Counted from the stretch's first letter, positions 7,708 to 15,934 are shown. The stretch: 39,786 nucleotides of DNA from CAZGWJ01 sp964529445 (GCA_964529445.1 CAZGWJ010000017.1:1-39786), one strand, 5' to 3'. Notes: generated by a model not told the origin, from the sequence alone. Numbers and translations are program-made.

Positions 7708-8715
7708 ATGCAAAAAACCGACCTCAACGGCCCCGCCGCATTCGTGATCCCGCATTGGAGTCAGGGCTCCGAGATGGAGCGCAAGTGGCTGGACCTGACC
7801 CTTGAGTCCATCAAGGCCCAGACCGACACCAACTGGGTCATCCTCATCGGGGATGGAAATTCCCCTTCCGCCGAGGCCAAGGACTACCTGCGCAAGCTTG
7901 AGAAGGACATGCCGGGCAAGTTCTTCCCCATATTCATGCCGCATTCCGACGGCCCGGGCCATGCCCGCAACGTCGCGATCCAAGTCGCGAAGGAGAAGGG
8001 CTATCCCTTCATCGTCTTCATCGACGCCGACGACCTGACCCACCCTTGGCGCGTCGAGGTCACCCGCGGCATCTTCAAGAACAACCCCAACGTGGGTGTG
8101 GTGTACAGCACGTTCAACGTCATCGACGAGAACGGCAAGCCCACCCCTTACGCGGAATGCTCCCAATCCATCGTGGAGATCCTCGAGTCCCACAGCAACC
8201 CGCCCCACGGGAAGGACGCCTGGATCGACATCGCGACCGAGGTCGGTTACACCAACCTGACCTCCACCACGTCGGTGTTGACCTCCATTGCGGCCGCCAT
8301 CCCCTTCCCGGGCGAGAAGGCCAGCGAGGACTATTACGCGTGGCTTTGTTATTCGGCGAGCGGCGCCGAGTTCGCCTACACGCCCCTGACCCCCACGAAC
8401 TACCGCATCCCCCGCAACACGCAGGGATCGGCCTCCCGCAGCCGGGAGGGCGGCAAGTCAAAGTTCTACGAGACGAAGTGCCGGGTGGACGCGGCCGGGG
8501 TCGAGAAGGCCATCGAGCTGGCCACGAAGCGCGGCGTGATCGACGCGAAGAAGGCGGACGATATCCGCGCCAAGTTTTACGTCAAGGAAGCCGTGACCAT
8601 GTTCCGCGAAAAGGAGATGGGTCTCGCGAAGATGTGCGTGGAGAACGCAGTCAAGTTCAACGCCGCCCTTGCCAGGGACCTCATCGCCGAGAAGGGGCTG
8701 AGTTCCCTCGCCTGA
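7708..8715 (+). CDS. Family-2 (GT-A fold) glycosyltransferase
   Basis: 335 residues with AAGGTG just before the ATG. Residues ~10-135 form the nucleotide-sugar domain: AAFVIPHW opens the first beta strand, TLESIKAQT follows as in GT2 enzymes, GHARNVAI is the conserved helix, and FIDADDL (about 109-115) supplies the DxD metal motif. The C-terminal ~100 residues are helical and rich in Lys and Glu. No membrane segment is visible, so it likely works in the cytoplasm on envelope or surface glycans. A flagellin- or protein-glycosylating role is conceivable given the neighbourhood, but that is inference only. It is monocistronic, bounded by a TATAAT upstream and a strong terminator downstream. Confidence 0.85.
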   Translation: MQKTDLNGPAAFVIPHWSQGSEMERKWLDLTLESIKAQTDTNWVILIGDGNSPSAEAKDYLRKLEKDMPGKFFPIFMPHSDGPGHARNVAIQVAKEKGYPFIVFIDADDLTHPWRVEVTRGIFKNNPNVGVVYSTFNVIDENGKPTPYAECSQSIVEILESHSNPPHGKDAWIDIATEVGYTNLTSTTSVLTSIAAAIPFPGEKASEDYYAWLCYSASGAEFAYTPLTPTNYRIPRNTQGSASRSREGGKSKFYETKCRVDAAGVEKAIELATKRGVIDAKKADDIRAKFYVKEAVTMFREKEMGLAKMCVENAVKFNAALARDLIAEKGLSSLA

Positions 8716-8738
8716 GGTTTCTTGTCCTAAAACACGAA

Positions 8739-8770
8739 GGCCCGGGGCATCCGCCTCGGGCCCATTTTTT
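8739..8770 (+). terminator. Intrinsic terminator of the glycosyltransferase gene
   Basis: GGCCCGGGGC (8739-8748) pairs with GCCTCGGGCC (8753-8762), a 10-bp stem with one G-U pair and an ATCC loop, followed by CATTTTTT. Confidence 0.9.
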
Positions 8771-8800
8771 ATCACCCTAGAACCCCATACCGACATATCC

Positions 8801-8865
8801 GTGTCGCCGGTTCCAGCTCAGGCTCGGGACAATAAAAAAACCCGGGCTTTGTCAGAAACCCGGGT
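8801..8865. repeat. Truncated copy (A) of the tRNA-linked palindromic repeat
   Basis: The stretch GTGTCGCCGGTTC...CTCGGGACAATAAAAAAACCCGGG corresponds to the right end of the full units B and C. Its first 13 bases equal the variable/T-arm sequence of the nearby tRNA-Phe. It ends in a CCCGGG-core hairpin (8840-8846 with 8859-8865) next to a run of As, i.e. a minus-strand terminator shape. Confidence 0.6.
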
Positions 8866-8907
8866 ATGTCGTTCAAGTGGCCTACCCTGATGGGCACCCT
8901 CCGTCTC

Positions 8908-8972
8908 TCGAATGGCCTGCCATGAGCTTCCGACGATACCGATCAGTGTCGCGTCGAATGGCCTGCCATGAG
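8908..8972. repeat. 19-bp direct repeat, two copies 46 bp apart
   Basis: TCGAATGGCCTGCCATGAG occurs at 8908-8926 and 8954-8972. Each copy contains the partial palindrome TGGCCTGCCA. The second copy abuts the hairpin at 8976. Confidence 0.8.
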
Positions 8973-8975
8973 TAA

Positions 8976-9001
8976 GCCCGGGATCCTCTTGGATCCCGGG
9001 C
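8976..9001. other. Perfect 11-bp GC-rich hairpin downstream (minus strand) of repeat unit B
   Basis: GCCCGGGATCC and GGATCCCGGGC pair perfectly around a TCTT loop. Read on the minus strand it follows the tRNA-like end of unit B by eight bases, as the real terminator follows tRNA-Phe. The T-tract is poor (CTTACTC). Confidence 0.6.
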
Positions 9002-9009
9002 GCATCGAA

Positions 9010-9236
9010 TGGTGCCGAGGATTATCCTGTAGCGTGACGCCCGAAGGGCGTCTCTGCTACAGGGGCCGCCCTGAAGTTGAGCCCTGCGGGCACACTTCAG
9101 GGCAAGGACTTGCACAGATGCGACAGGCCCACAGGGCCCAAGGAGCATATCATCTGCGTCGTTTTCCATCGGAAAACGACACAAGGCGACACCTGTCGCC
9201 GGTTCCCGCTCCACCTCGGGTCAATAAAAAACCCGG
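9010..9236. repeat. Palindromic repeat unit B, 227 bp, period 252
   Basis: As far as I can compare by eye it matches unit C at 9262-9488 throughout. Reading plus strand, it opens with TGGTGCCGAGG (reverse complement of the tRNA-Phe 3' end CCTCGGCACCA). It then contains hairpins based on CTGTAGC/GCTACAG with inner GACGCCC/GGGCGTC, GCCCTGAAGT/ACTTCAGGGC, GGCCC/GGGCC, TCGTTTTCC/GGAAAACGA and GGCGACA/TGTCGCC. It closes with TGTCGCCGGTTC, which matches the tRNA T-arm region. Open frames across it are by-products of the repeat and are not called. Confidence 0.9.
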
Positions 9237-9256
9237 ACCCTTGTGGGGCCCGGGTT
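9225..9256 (-). terminator. Terminator-like hairpin between repeat units C and B
   Basis: On the minus strand AACCCGGGCCC (9256-9246) pairs with GGGTCCGGGTT (9240-9230), with one G-U, followed by a T-run. It begins a few bases after the CCTCGGCACCA end of unit C. Confidence 0.75.
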
Positions 9257-9261
9257 CGTTG

Positions 9262-9488
9262 TGGTGCCGAGGATTATCCTGTAGCGTGACGCCCGAAGGG
9301 CGTCTCTGCTACAGGGGCCGCCCTGAAGTTGAGCCCTGCGGGCACACTTCAGGGCAAGGACTTGCACAGATGCGACAGGCCCACAGGGCCCAAGGAGCAT
9401 ATCATCTGCGTCGTTTTCCATCGGAAAACGACACAAGGCGACACCTGTCGCCGGTTCCCGCTCCACCTCGGGTCAATAAAAAACCCGG
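9262..9488. repeat. Palindromic repeat unit C, 227 bp, period 252
   Basis: Second full copy, offset by 252 bp from unit B, with the same internal chain of five hairpins. It too begins with the reverse complement of the tRNA-Phe acceptor end plus CCA (9262-9272). It lies 125 bp from tRNA-Phe itself. Confidence 0.9.
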
Positions 9489-9506
9489 GTCCCTTGGGGA
9501 ACCCGG
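9475..9506 (-). terminator. Terminator-like hairpin at the tRNA-side end of unit C
   Basis: Minus-strand CCGGGTTCCCC pairs with GGGACCCGG with a single bulge, followed by a run of six Ts. This is the third hairpin of the CCCGGG-core series in the array. Confidence 0.6.
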
Positions 9507-9570
9507 ACTTTTATGGTAGTAGCCCATTCGACGCGCCGCGTTCCGCGGCTTGCTCAGGGCACTCATGCGC

Positions 9571-9606
9571 AAAAGAAAAAGCCCCGGCCCAAAACAGGGC
9601 CGGGGC
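9571..9606 (-). terminator. Intrinsic terminator of tRNA-Phe
   Basis: On the minus strand GCCCCGGCCC (9606-9597) and GGGCCGGGGC (9590-9581) form a perfect 10-bp stem around a 6-nt loop, followed by TTTTTCTTTT. An outer inverted repeat ACTCATGCGC/GCGCATGAGT encloses the whole structure. Confidence 0.92.
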
Positions 9607-9613
9607 GCATGAG

Positions 9614-9689
<76 letters not shown>

Positions 9690-9732
9690 ACGAAATCTAC
9701 ATTAAACCAATGCTCGATTGCCTATTTCGGGC

Positions 9733-9785
9733 CGCCCTTGTTGATCGAATCGATGTTTTCCGATTCGGGCCATCAACAACGGGCG
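9733..9785. other. Nested inverted repeat upstream of tRNA-Phe
   Basis: CGCCCTTGTTGAT (9733-9745) and ATCAACAACGGGCG (9772-9785) pair with one irregularity. The interval holds a second pair, ATCGAATCG/CGATTCGG. It lies between the PorV-type gene's terminator and the tRNA and could form a cruciform; no gene is seen in 9690-9843. Confidence 0.5.
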
Positions 9786-9843
9786 AGCACCCGAACAAGG
9801 CCCGAAGGATACCAGCCCTTCCCCGCCTTGTAAAGCGGTCCTG

Positions 9844-9884
9844 AAAAGCAAAACCCCTCACCCGCCGCCTGGCGGGGAGGGGTT
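9844..9884 (-). terminator. Terminator of the PorV/PorQ-type gene cluster
   Basis: On the minus strand AACCCCTC plus CCCGCC pairs with GGCGGG plus GAGGGGTT (stem between 9884 and 9852), followed by TTTTGCTTTT. It lies about 20 bp beyond the stop codon at 9903 and marks the end of the long minus-strand gene series. Confidence 0.85.
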
Positions 9885-9902
9885 TTCCACGCGAACGGCG
9901 GA

Positions 9903-10883
9903 CTACAGGATTTTGAGCCTGTTAAATCGCAGGTTCAATGCCACGAAGTAGGTGTCCTCCGTGGTCAGCTCGAAAGAAGCCGGATTGTAGGCGAAGTCCA
10001 GCGTAAAGTCCGATCCCTCGAAGGCACGGGTCAAGGAGAAACCCAACGTGTAATTGTGGAACACGTTCCCGGGATCCTTGGTGATCTGGTCGCGCTTCAT
10101 ACCGCCTCGAACCGCGAACAGCTTCTCGAAGAGCCAGAACTCCGCTCCCAGAGCCATGCGGATGGGCTGGTCGGAAGGCTTGAAGAAGTCGAGTCCTACG
10201 TTGAGGTCCTTCTTCTTGCTGATGAGTTTGTTCCAGGCCGCCCCGAACCGGATGTACAGGGGAAGGGGGTCCTTGATGTTGTCCACGTCGTTCTTCACGA
10301 AATCCATCGCCGTGCCCAGGTTCTGCACGGAAAGCCCCGCCTTGAGGTTGTAGGGCAGGTCGATCATCTTGACGCCCAGGTCCACGGCGAAAGCGGAGGC
10401 GTTGTACTCGGCAAGACGGCTGTTGAGGAACTTGCCCGAGATCCCGACCGCGAACTTGTTCTGGAAGTTCTGGGAACCCGTGACGGATACCAGCATGTCG
10501 CTGGCGGAGACGGCCGGATTATCCGGTTCGCCCGGCAGGGACGGATTGTCGATGCTCCCGGTGTGTCGATAGGTCAGGTTGGCTCCCAAGGCCCGGGTCG
10601 AGCCCCAGGGAAAGGCGAAGGTGAAGTACTCGTAGGAGATATAGGCCAGGTGGTCGGAATGCAGGAGCACCAGTTGGGGAACCTTGACGCCGTCCAAGCC
10701 GGCCGGGTTGTAGTAGGTCGAGTAGGCGTCGTCGCCCAGGGCCGTATAGGCACCCGCCATCCCGGCGGGACGGGCCCCCTGGTTGATCTTCAGGATATCC
10801 GCCGTGGTGGTTCCCACCGTACCGGCCGCGACAGGGCCGACGGTCCAAACCACCGCAAGGACAAGAAAGAATAAACGTCTCAT
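9903..10883 (-). CDS. PorV/PorQ-family outer-membrane beta-barrel protein (1)
   Basis: 326 residues, ATG behind AGGAG. A signal peptide (MRRLFFLVLAVVWTVGPVAAG) is followed by the family hallmark LKINQGARPAGMAGAYTALGDDAYSTYYNPAGL (written in two parts: GARPAGMAGAYTALGDD and STYYNPAGL, residues ~36-64). Regular amphipathic strands follow, and the chain ends in a strand-like hydrophobic/aromatic C-terminus (ALNLRFNRLKIL). Family knowledge: PorV/PorQ (UPF0164) proteins are FadL-like barrels; PorV is the shuttle/attachment factor of the type IX secretion system in Bacteroidota, but relatives occur widely in candidate phyla without proven T9SS. It lies 16 bp after a paralogue. A role with the secreted linker protein two genes upstream is inferred from operon position. 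Confidence 0.82.
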   Translation of the reverse strand: MRRLFFLVLAVVWTVGPVAAGTVGTTTADILKINQGARPAGMAGAYTALGDDAYSTYYNPAGLDGVKVPQLVLLHSDHLAYISYEYFTFAFPWGSTRALGANLTYRHTGSIDNPSLPGEPDNPAVSASDMLVSVTGSQNFQNKFAVGISGKFLNSRLAEYNASAFAVDLGVKMIDLPYNLKAGLSVQNLGTAMDFVKNDVDNIKDPLPLYIRFGAAWNKLISKKKDLNVGLDFFKPSDQPIRMALGAEFWLFEKLFAVRGGMKRDQITKDPGNVFHNYTLGFSLTRAFEGSDFTLDFAYNPASFELTTEDTYFVALNLRFNRLKIL

Positions 10884-10899
10884 GGATACGCTCCTATCC

Positions 10900-11862
10900 T
10901 CAGAACTTCGCCATCAGGGACATCCGATGGGATGACCCGAAATCCCCGGCGGGCATGAAGGCGTAATCGAGATAGATGATGGTACCGCCGATGTCCACCG
11001 CGTAACCGCCACCCGCCGTGAGGCCCACGCCGTCCACATCGGTGTCGAGGAACTTGTAGCCGCCCCGGACAGCCACCCGGTGGCCGACCCACTTGAAGTC
11101 GTATTCCAGCCCGGCCCGCATGCCCAAGCGGTCCTCGATGGGCATGATGGGAATGTCCGCCTCGACCGAGACGCAGAGGTCGTCGTGGTAGGAGAAGAGC
11201 TCGTACATGCGGTACGAGGCGCCCGTGTTGAGAACGAGCGGCTGGTCAAAGCCCTCGACGGGGCCGCCCAGGTTGCGGGCCGCCACGCCGATGCGGAGAC
11301 CTTCGAAGGGCGGAAGAACGACCACTCCGAAATCCGCATTGAAGGCCGAATCCTTCACCACGTCGATCTGTTGGCGGATGTACTTGACATTGATGCCGCT
11401 ATGGACGTACTCCCCGAAGGCCCGCGCGTAGGCGAAGGAGAAGGCGCTATTGCCGCTGGTGAAGGTCCCGTTGACGATGGCGTTGTCGTCCACCCGGTCC
11501 ATGCTCCCGAACTGGAGGAGGTTCACGCTGGCCGCGAGGGTTCCCCCCACCTTGGGAGCCACCTGACCCAGGGGGTACGCGAAGGCGATGTGTTCGAGGT
11601 TCATGTCCTGGTAGAGCATGAGGTACGAGAAGTGCAACTCGTTGGTGAGGATGCTGGCCAGACCCGCCGGGTTGTACATGACGGAACCCACATCATCCCC
11701 GAGAGCGGCATAGGCCTCGCCCACGGCCACGGCCCGGGTGACGGGGGAGATCTTCATGAACTCGAAGGCGGAGCGCCCCCCCACGGCCGAGGCCCTCAAG
11801 GGCGGCGCGGCCGCCGCGAGGACGAGCAGGATGATCGCGGAACGTCGCAGGTTGTTGCCCAT
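10900..11862 (-). CDS. PorV/PorQ-family outer-membrane beta-barrel protein (2)
   Basis: 320 residues. A signal peptide (MGNNLRRSAIILLVLAAAAPPLRASA) precedes the family motif VTRAVAVGEAYAALGDDVGSVMYNPAGLA around residues 41-69. Barrel-type strands fill the rest and the chain ends RMSLMAKF, with the terminal Phe typical of outer-membrane proteins. Its ATG overlaps the stop of the secreted linker protein gene by one base (TGATG), a sign of translational coupling. Together with the next gene it gives two barrels made alongside one secreted protein. The family assignment is clear; the cargo is not known. Confidence 0.82.
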   Translation of the reverse strand: MGNNLRRSAIILLVLAAAAPPLRASAVGGRSAFEFMKISPVTRAVAVGEAYAALGDDVGSVMYNPAGLASILTNELHFSYLMLYQDMNLEHIAFAYPLGQVAPKVGGTLAASVNLLQFGSMDRVDDNAIVNGTFTSGNSAFSFAYARAFGEYVHSGINVKYIRQQIDVVKDSAFNADFGVVVLPPFEGLRIGVAARNLGGPVEGFDQPLVLNTGASYRMYELFSYHDDLCVSVEADIPIMPIEDRLGMRAGLEYDFKWVGHRVAVRGGYKFLDTDVDGVGLTAGGGYAVDIGGTIIYLDYAFMPAGDFGSSHRMSLMAKF

Positions 11863-13076
11863 CAGTTCACTTTCCTTGCGCGCGAGATGGCCATTTTCCC
11901 GATGAACTTCTCACCCTCCGGCGGTTCGACCACGAAGAAATAGAGCCCCGCCGAGACGGGATTGCGGTCCTCGTTGTCGCCGTTCCAGGCGATCCATCCG
12001 ATCTGGGAATTGGTACCCGCACCCGGAAGCGGCACGGGGAAATTGATGTCGGCCGGGGTGAACTCCCGCACCTTGGCCAAGGCCACGGTGTAGATGGACA
12101 TCGTGGACCCGCGGGGCAGGCCGATGAACTTGATGCACCCCGCGTCCGAGCGGATGGCCGGCTGGTACTGCGAGCAGAAGTTGTCGTCGGGGTCCACTTT
12201 CCCGAATTCCATCGGGTTCGGGAACACCATGATGGGCCAAGGTGTGGGTGTCGGTGTGTGGGTGGGGGTCGGTGAGAGCGTGAAGGTGAAGGTGAGGGTT
12301 GGGGAGATGCAAGGTGTCTGCGTATCGATCCAACAGGACGGAGTGAAGGTAGGCGTCGGCGTACAGGTGTTGCCCAACCCGTCCTGGCAGATGGTGTGCG
12401 TCGGGGAAGGGGTCGGGGTGAACGTGGGCGTCGGCATGCAGGGGTTGGCAGGCATGATCCTCAGGTTGTCGAAATAAACGGTCCCATCCAATTCACTGTA
12501 GGAGGACCCGTCACCGGCGAAAATGAAATCCACCGATGCGATGTCGCTCAGGGTGACCGCCACGGGAACCGTCAGGTAGAGGGTATCCCACTGGTTCTGG
12601 AGCACGGTGCCGATGGTCACACCCCCGGCCGTCACGGCACCGCCCTTGCAAGCCGCACTGGAAGGGTTGGGTGGATACACACCCGATCCCGAGTCGTGCA
12701 GTTGCATCCCGATCTCGCGGTCGCGGCCGCAAGAGTATACATCCAGGACGAGAAAGGTGACGCTGGAGGCACTGACCGGCGAGGGAAGCGTGTACTTCAC
12801 GGTGACGGACTCGCCGCTGAAGCAAGTGGTGCATTCGAGGCGGCCCATGTAGGTGCCGTTCGTGGGAGGGATGGGGGCCGGGGTATTGCCGGGCGTGGGC
12901 ACGTAGGCGCAGGAGCCGTAGATCTCCTCGCCGACACGGGTAGCCGTCCCGCTCGATGAGGTGATGGTCCAGGGGGGGGTCGGGTCCTCCCAGGAGTCCC
13001 AAAGGGTCTGTGCTGTGGGGATGGCAGGAATCGAAAAAGCAAGGATACTCAGCAAAAAGGATATGCGGTTTCTCAT
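11862..13076 (-). CDS. Secreted protein: beta-sandwich domain, Pro-Thr linker, C-terminal Ig/sorting-like domain
   Basis: I choose the ATG at 13076 (404 residues), with AGGAGG nine bases upstream; the ATG at 13085 would touch the Shine-Dalgarno. Order seen: signal peptide MRNRISFLLSILAFSIPA; a beta-rich domain (~25-210) ending in VYFDNLRI, as in galactose-binding/jelly-roll modules; a low-complexity linker of repeated T-P pairs interrupted by Cys-containing segments (~215-285); and a C-terminal domain starting FPNPMEFG and ending GKMAI. It has the pattern of FlgD-Ig/type-IX sorting-like domains (I-Y-x-V, W-x-G-D-N, S-A-G-L-Y-F-F-V-V). Inference: it is exported to the surface, perhaps with the two PorV-type barrels encoded directly downstream. 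Substrate of the N-terminal domain unknown. Confidence 0.6.
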   Translation of the reverse strand: MRNRISFLLSILAFSIPAIPTAQTLWDSWEDPTPPWTITSSSGTATRVGEEIYGSCAYVPTPGNTPAPIPPTNGTYMGRLECTTCFSGESVTVKYTLPSPVSASSVTFLVLDVYSCGRDREIGMQLHDSGSGVYPPNPSSAACKGGAVTAGGVTIGTVLQNQWDTLYLTVPVAVTLSDIASVDFIFAGDGSSYSELDGTVYFDNLRIMPANPCMPTPTFTPTPSPTHTICQDGLGNTCTPTPTFTPSCWIDTQTPCISPTLTFTFTLSPTPTHTPTPTPWPIMVFPNPMEFGKVDPDDNFCSQYQPAIRSDAGCIKFIGLPRGSTMSIYTVALAKVREFTPADINFPVPLPGAGTNSQIGWIAWNGDNEDRNPVSAGLYFFVVEPPEGEKFIGKMAISRARKVN

Positions 13077-13095
13077 CTTGCTCATCCTCCTGGGA

Positions 13096-15705
13096 TCACA
13101 ACACCAAATCCAAGACGTTCACAACCGGGACACGGACGTATCTCGAACGAACCTCCGTACCCAAAATCTCAGGTTCCCGAAGTGAAACCCGGGAGGGATC
13201 AGGCGCAAAAACAAGCGGGAAACCGGTGCCTTCCTCCGCTTCCCGCGGAACAATCAAAGAGCCAGGTTCCTCCACCCTCTTGGGTTTGGCTTCATCATTA
13301 TCCCCGATAGAACCCCGCCGCGCAACGGTTTCCCGGCCCGTTTCCCCCATGTTCTCAAGTCTTTCTTCTTCCAGCACCAATGCAGGGGGCAAGGCGTCCT
13401 CTGCGCGGGCCGGAGCCAGCAAGAGGGCTCGAGGTGCCGGAGAACGCTTGTCGACCGGGTCCCTCTCCGTTGTGTTGGCCGGTACCACCGCGTTGCCGGC
13501 CCCGGTGACGGATCCAACGGGCCGCGCCGGCCGGTCCTGGGGGGTCCAAACGGAGTTCAAAAAACCGACGTTCTCATCGGTATTCACCGGCAGGGTAGGC
13601 CGATCTTGAGGCGCCCAGGCCAAGGCGGCAAATCGAGCCCCGCTCAGGATCTCCTGCTGTTGGGCCTGTTGGACCACCATCCGACGCGACCGGAACCGCT
13701 CTTCCTCAAGGATATCCTTCTCGGTTCGGACCGGGAGGGGTATGGGTGGACTCGACGGAAGGGGATCCACGCTCTTCTTGGGGATCACCGCCACGTCACC
13801 GGCGGAGGCGGAGGCCTGCAAGGGACGTTCCGGATCGACGGCCAAGGTCAAGGGTATGGCAACCGGAGGATTCTTGGATTCCGTCGATCCAACCCTTACC
13901 GGTTCGTACTTCACCTCGGCCTGGATCCATTCCCGGAAAGCCGGACGGGTTTCCTGGCGATCGCGGGAGAAGAGCGGATCGGAATCCCGGGGCGTGCCGG
14001 GGGATAGGACCGGTTTCGCCGCGGAAGGAAGGATGACCCGGGGCTCCTGGGGCGCAGGAGCGAACTCGCCGCGCGGCAGTACGATCGCCTGGGTAGGAAA
14101 CGCGGCCGGGGGTCGGGTTTCGGCCTCGCCCCCCAACGACTGCCGCGACGGGAGCGACTCGCGGATGACCCCGTCCCGTACAGGCGGAAGCTCCGACACC
14201 CAGGCCATGGCCGGCTTCGACCCGGTAACCGGCACAGGGAGGGTGGGGTTCTCGGCCGCCTTCGTCTCGGGACGATCCATCCTCCCGATGATGGGAACCT
14301 CCACAGGAAGGCGTTCCTGAACCGTCTCGGGCCCACGGTTCGCAGGCACCCCGGGTACCGGCAGGGGAAGATCAGGGCGCGATGGTCTCTCCACCTCGAG
14401 CGATACCCGATCGCCCGCAACGGCGGGAGGTCGGGGGCTCGCTTCCGTCGGCTTTTCGTATCTTTCCGCTTGCCTTGCAGCGATCGGACCCTGGACGGGT
14501 GTCTTCGGCATGCCTTCGATGGTGATCCCGGGCAACCTCCCCTCCTCGTATCCCGGAAGGATCGATTCCTTCACAGGGGGGCGGTCCGGAGTCACTGGTG
14601 GCACGGTCGCCGTCGGTGCCCTGTCCGGCAAACCCGCTTTCTCGGTCCGAATGCCGTCATCCGGAACATTTCCCGTCATCCGGATCGCCGGGGGAACGGC
14701 CTCATCCCGGGGGACTCCAGGTTGGGATTTTTCGACCGGCATCGATTCCATCCCGCGAAGCGGGGGGTTATCGGGAATCTCCGTCCTGGCCGCAGGAGGG
14801 GAATTCCTCTGAGAAAAAGGCAAAGCCTCCACGGCTGGCGTCTTCGGGTCGGCCGGAACATCTGCCGTTCTCGTTGCCTCTACCGGGGGCGGAACGATCT
14901 CTCGCGATGGGATCGGCCGTTCCCCGGCAGATACTGCCATGACCCGTTCCGGCGGCGGGGTTATCTCGGACCGCTCGTCGGCCGCGATCCCGGCTCGCAA
15001 GGCCGTCTCGAAAACCGGCGCATCATCACGCGTCTTCCGGTCCGCGCCCTCTTCAATCCCGGAAACCGCCCTTGCTCCGGGTCCGCCATCGATCGGTCGC
15101 GGGCTCCGGGTATCGGCTCCCCGTTCCACGGACGGGGCAACAACCCGCAGGTCTTCCATGCGGGCTTCCGGAACCGGAATGCGCTCGACAGCGGAAGGGG
15201 TCTTCGGCAATGCGACCGCCGTCTCCGCCCCGTTTCCATTCGTTGAAGGAGATTCCAAGGAGGTCTTTCCCGGGTCAATCGCGGAGGAAATGGCAACGCG
15301 TTCATTCACGATCGGCAGGATAGAACCCGATGCATCCGTTTTCATCGGGATGTCGGCGATGATGGGTCGAGCATCGGACGGGGCCGGTTGGGCATTCGGA
15401 CCTGTCGGATCGGCGAGGGTTCGGGCCTCCTGACGGACGAGTCGGGTCTGGTCCAGGGCCATGCGCAGGACGGGAAGAACCGGTTCCATGCGGTTCCGGA
15501 CCGCCTCGACGTCGCCCGGCAGGGGAGGCAAGACAGGGATAGCCGCGACCGGCGGTTTCGCCGTTTCGCGATCGCCGGCTTGGACGGCCGGATCCTTCGC
15601 GGGAGACAAGGACTCGGGCCGTACGACGGCGGGAGGAAGGGCCTGGAGCCGGGGCATCAGCCCGCCCGCTCCGGCGGATACGAACCAGGAAGAATCGAGG
15701 GACAT
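13096..15705 (-). CDS. Large disordered Pro/Ala/Val/Glu/Arg-rich protein of the flagellar locus
   Basis: 869 residues beginning MSLDSSWFVSAGAGG, behind AAGG. Almost the whole chain is low-complexity and proline-rich with no recognisable domain, no signal peptide and no membrane segment. Near residues 697-727 a short motif W-(A/T)-P-Q-D-R-P-x-x-P-V occurs twice. In composition and length it resembles the disordered middle of the FliK protein encoded at 19301-21781, but it lacks the FliK C-terminal specificity domain. It follows flbD by 34 bp and precedes the secreted-protein gene. Possible roles (inference): a second ruler-type or secreted flagellar protein, or a cytoplasmic scaffold. Codon use looks normal for the locus, and the long uninterrupted frame argues that it is a real gene. 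Confidence 0.65.
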   Translation of the reverse strand: MSLDSSWFVSAGAGGLMPRLQALPPAVVRPESLSPAKDPAVQAGDRETAKPPVAAIPVLPPLPGDVEAVRNRMEPVLPVLRMALDQTRLVRQEARTLADPTGPNAQPAPSDARPIIADIPMKTDASGSILPIVNERVAISSAIDPGKTSLESPSTNGNGAETAVALPKTPSAVERIPVPEARMEDLRVVAPSVERGADTRSPRPIDGGPGARAVSGIEEGADRKTRDDAPVFETALRAGIAADERSEITPPPERVMAVSAGERPIPSREIVPPPVEATRTADVPADPKTPAVEALPFSQRNSPPAARTEIPDNPPLRGMESMPVEKSQPGVPRDEAVPPAIRMTGNVPDDGIRTEKAGLPDRAPTATVPPVTPDRPPVKESILPGYEEGRLPGITIEGMPKTPVQGPIAARQAERYEKPTEASPRPPAVAGDRVSLEVERPSRPDLPLPVPGVPANRGPETVQERLPVEVPIIGRMDRPETKAAENPTLPVPVTGSKPAMAWVSELPPVRDGVIRESLPSRQSLGGEAETRPPAAFPTQAIVLPRGEFAPAPQEPRVILPSAAKPVLSPGTPRDSDPLFSRDRQETRPAFREWIQAEVKYEPVRVGSTESKNPPVAIPLTLAVDPERPLQASASAGDVAVIPKKSVDPLPSSPPIPLPVRTEKDILEEERFRSRRMVVQQAQQQEILSGARFAALAWAPQDRPTLPVNTDENVGFLNSVWTPQDRPARPVGSVTGAGNAVVPANTTERDPVDKRSPAPRALLLAPARAEDALPPALVLEEERLENMGETGRETVARRGSIGDNDEAKPKRVEEPGSLIVPREAEEGTGFPLVFAPDPSRVSLREPEILGTEVRSRYVRVPVVNVLDLVL

Positions 15706-15739
15706 GGGAAACCTTCACTCATCCGGCCGGGAGAGTCCG

Positions 15740-15934
15740 CTACCCGACCACTTTCGGCATGCAACGGGATTTGAACTCCACGATGCGGTCGACCAGCACG
15801 GGGATCTCTTCCTTGGCCATCAGCTTCTTGCCGTTCTGGAGCGTCACCACGGTATCCGGCGACTTCTCCAGGAAAAGGATCAGGTCGGCATTCACGTAGA
15901 CTTCCTGGCCGTTCAAACGGGTCATCTTGATCAT
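15740..15934 (-). CDS. flbD: FlbD/SwrD flagellar protein
   Basis: 64 residues. The sequence MIKMTRLNGQEVYVNADLI followed by FLEKSPDTVVTLQNGKK is the full family signature (VTxLNGxxxxINxDLI, PDTxIxLxxGKK). AAGGATGACCCG precedes the ATG. Family knowledge: in Bacillus, SwrD raises flagellar torque via the stator; the gene classically follows flgE in fla operons, as here. It lies beyond the flgE terminator, so it may be transcribed by read-through or from a weak promoter in 15935-16010 (TAGAAT on the minus strand is visible). Confidence 0.93.
   Translation of the reverse strand: MIKMTRLNGQEVYVNADLILFLEKSPDTVVTLQNGKKLMAKEEIPVLVDRIVEFKSRCMPKVVG

Noticed and set aside
9010..9488. CRISPR array
   Set aside because: Only two long units with internal hairpins, no short repeats with unique spacers and no cas genes.
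9010..9488. tmRNA (ssrA) genes
   Set aside because: An acceptor-like end exists, but there is no proper T-arm next to it, no tag reading frame with stop, and no D-like region, so I do not call tmRNA.
8968..9519. Plus- and minus-strand frames with repeated protein segments
   Set aside because: They are translations of the 252-bp palindromic DNA repeat and have no protein-like features.
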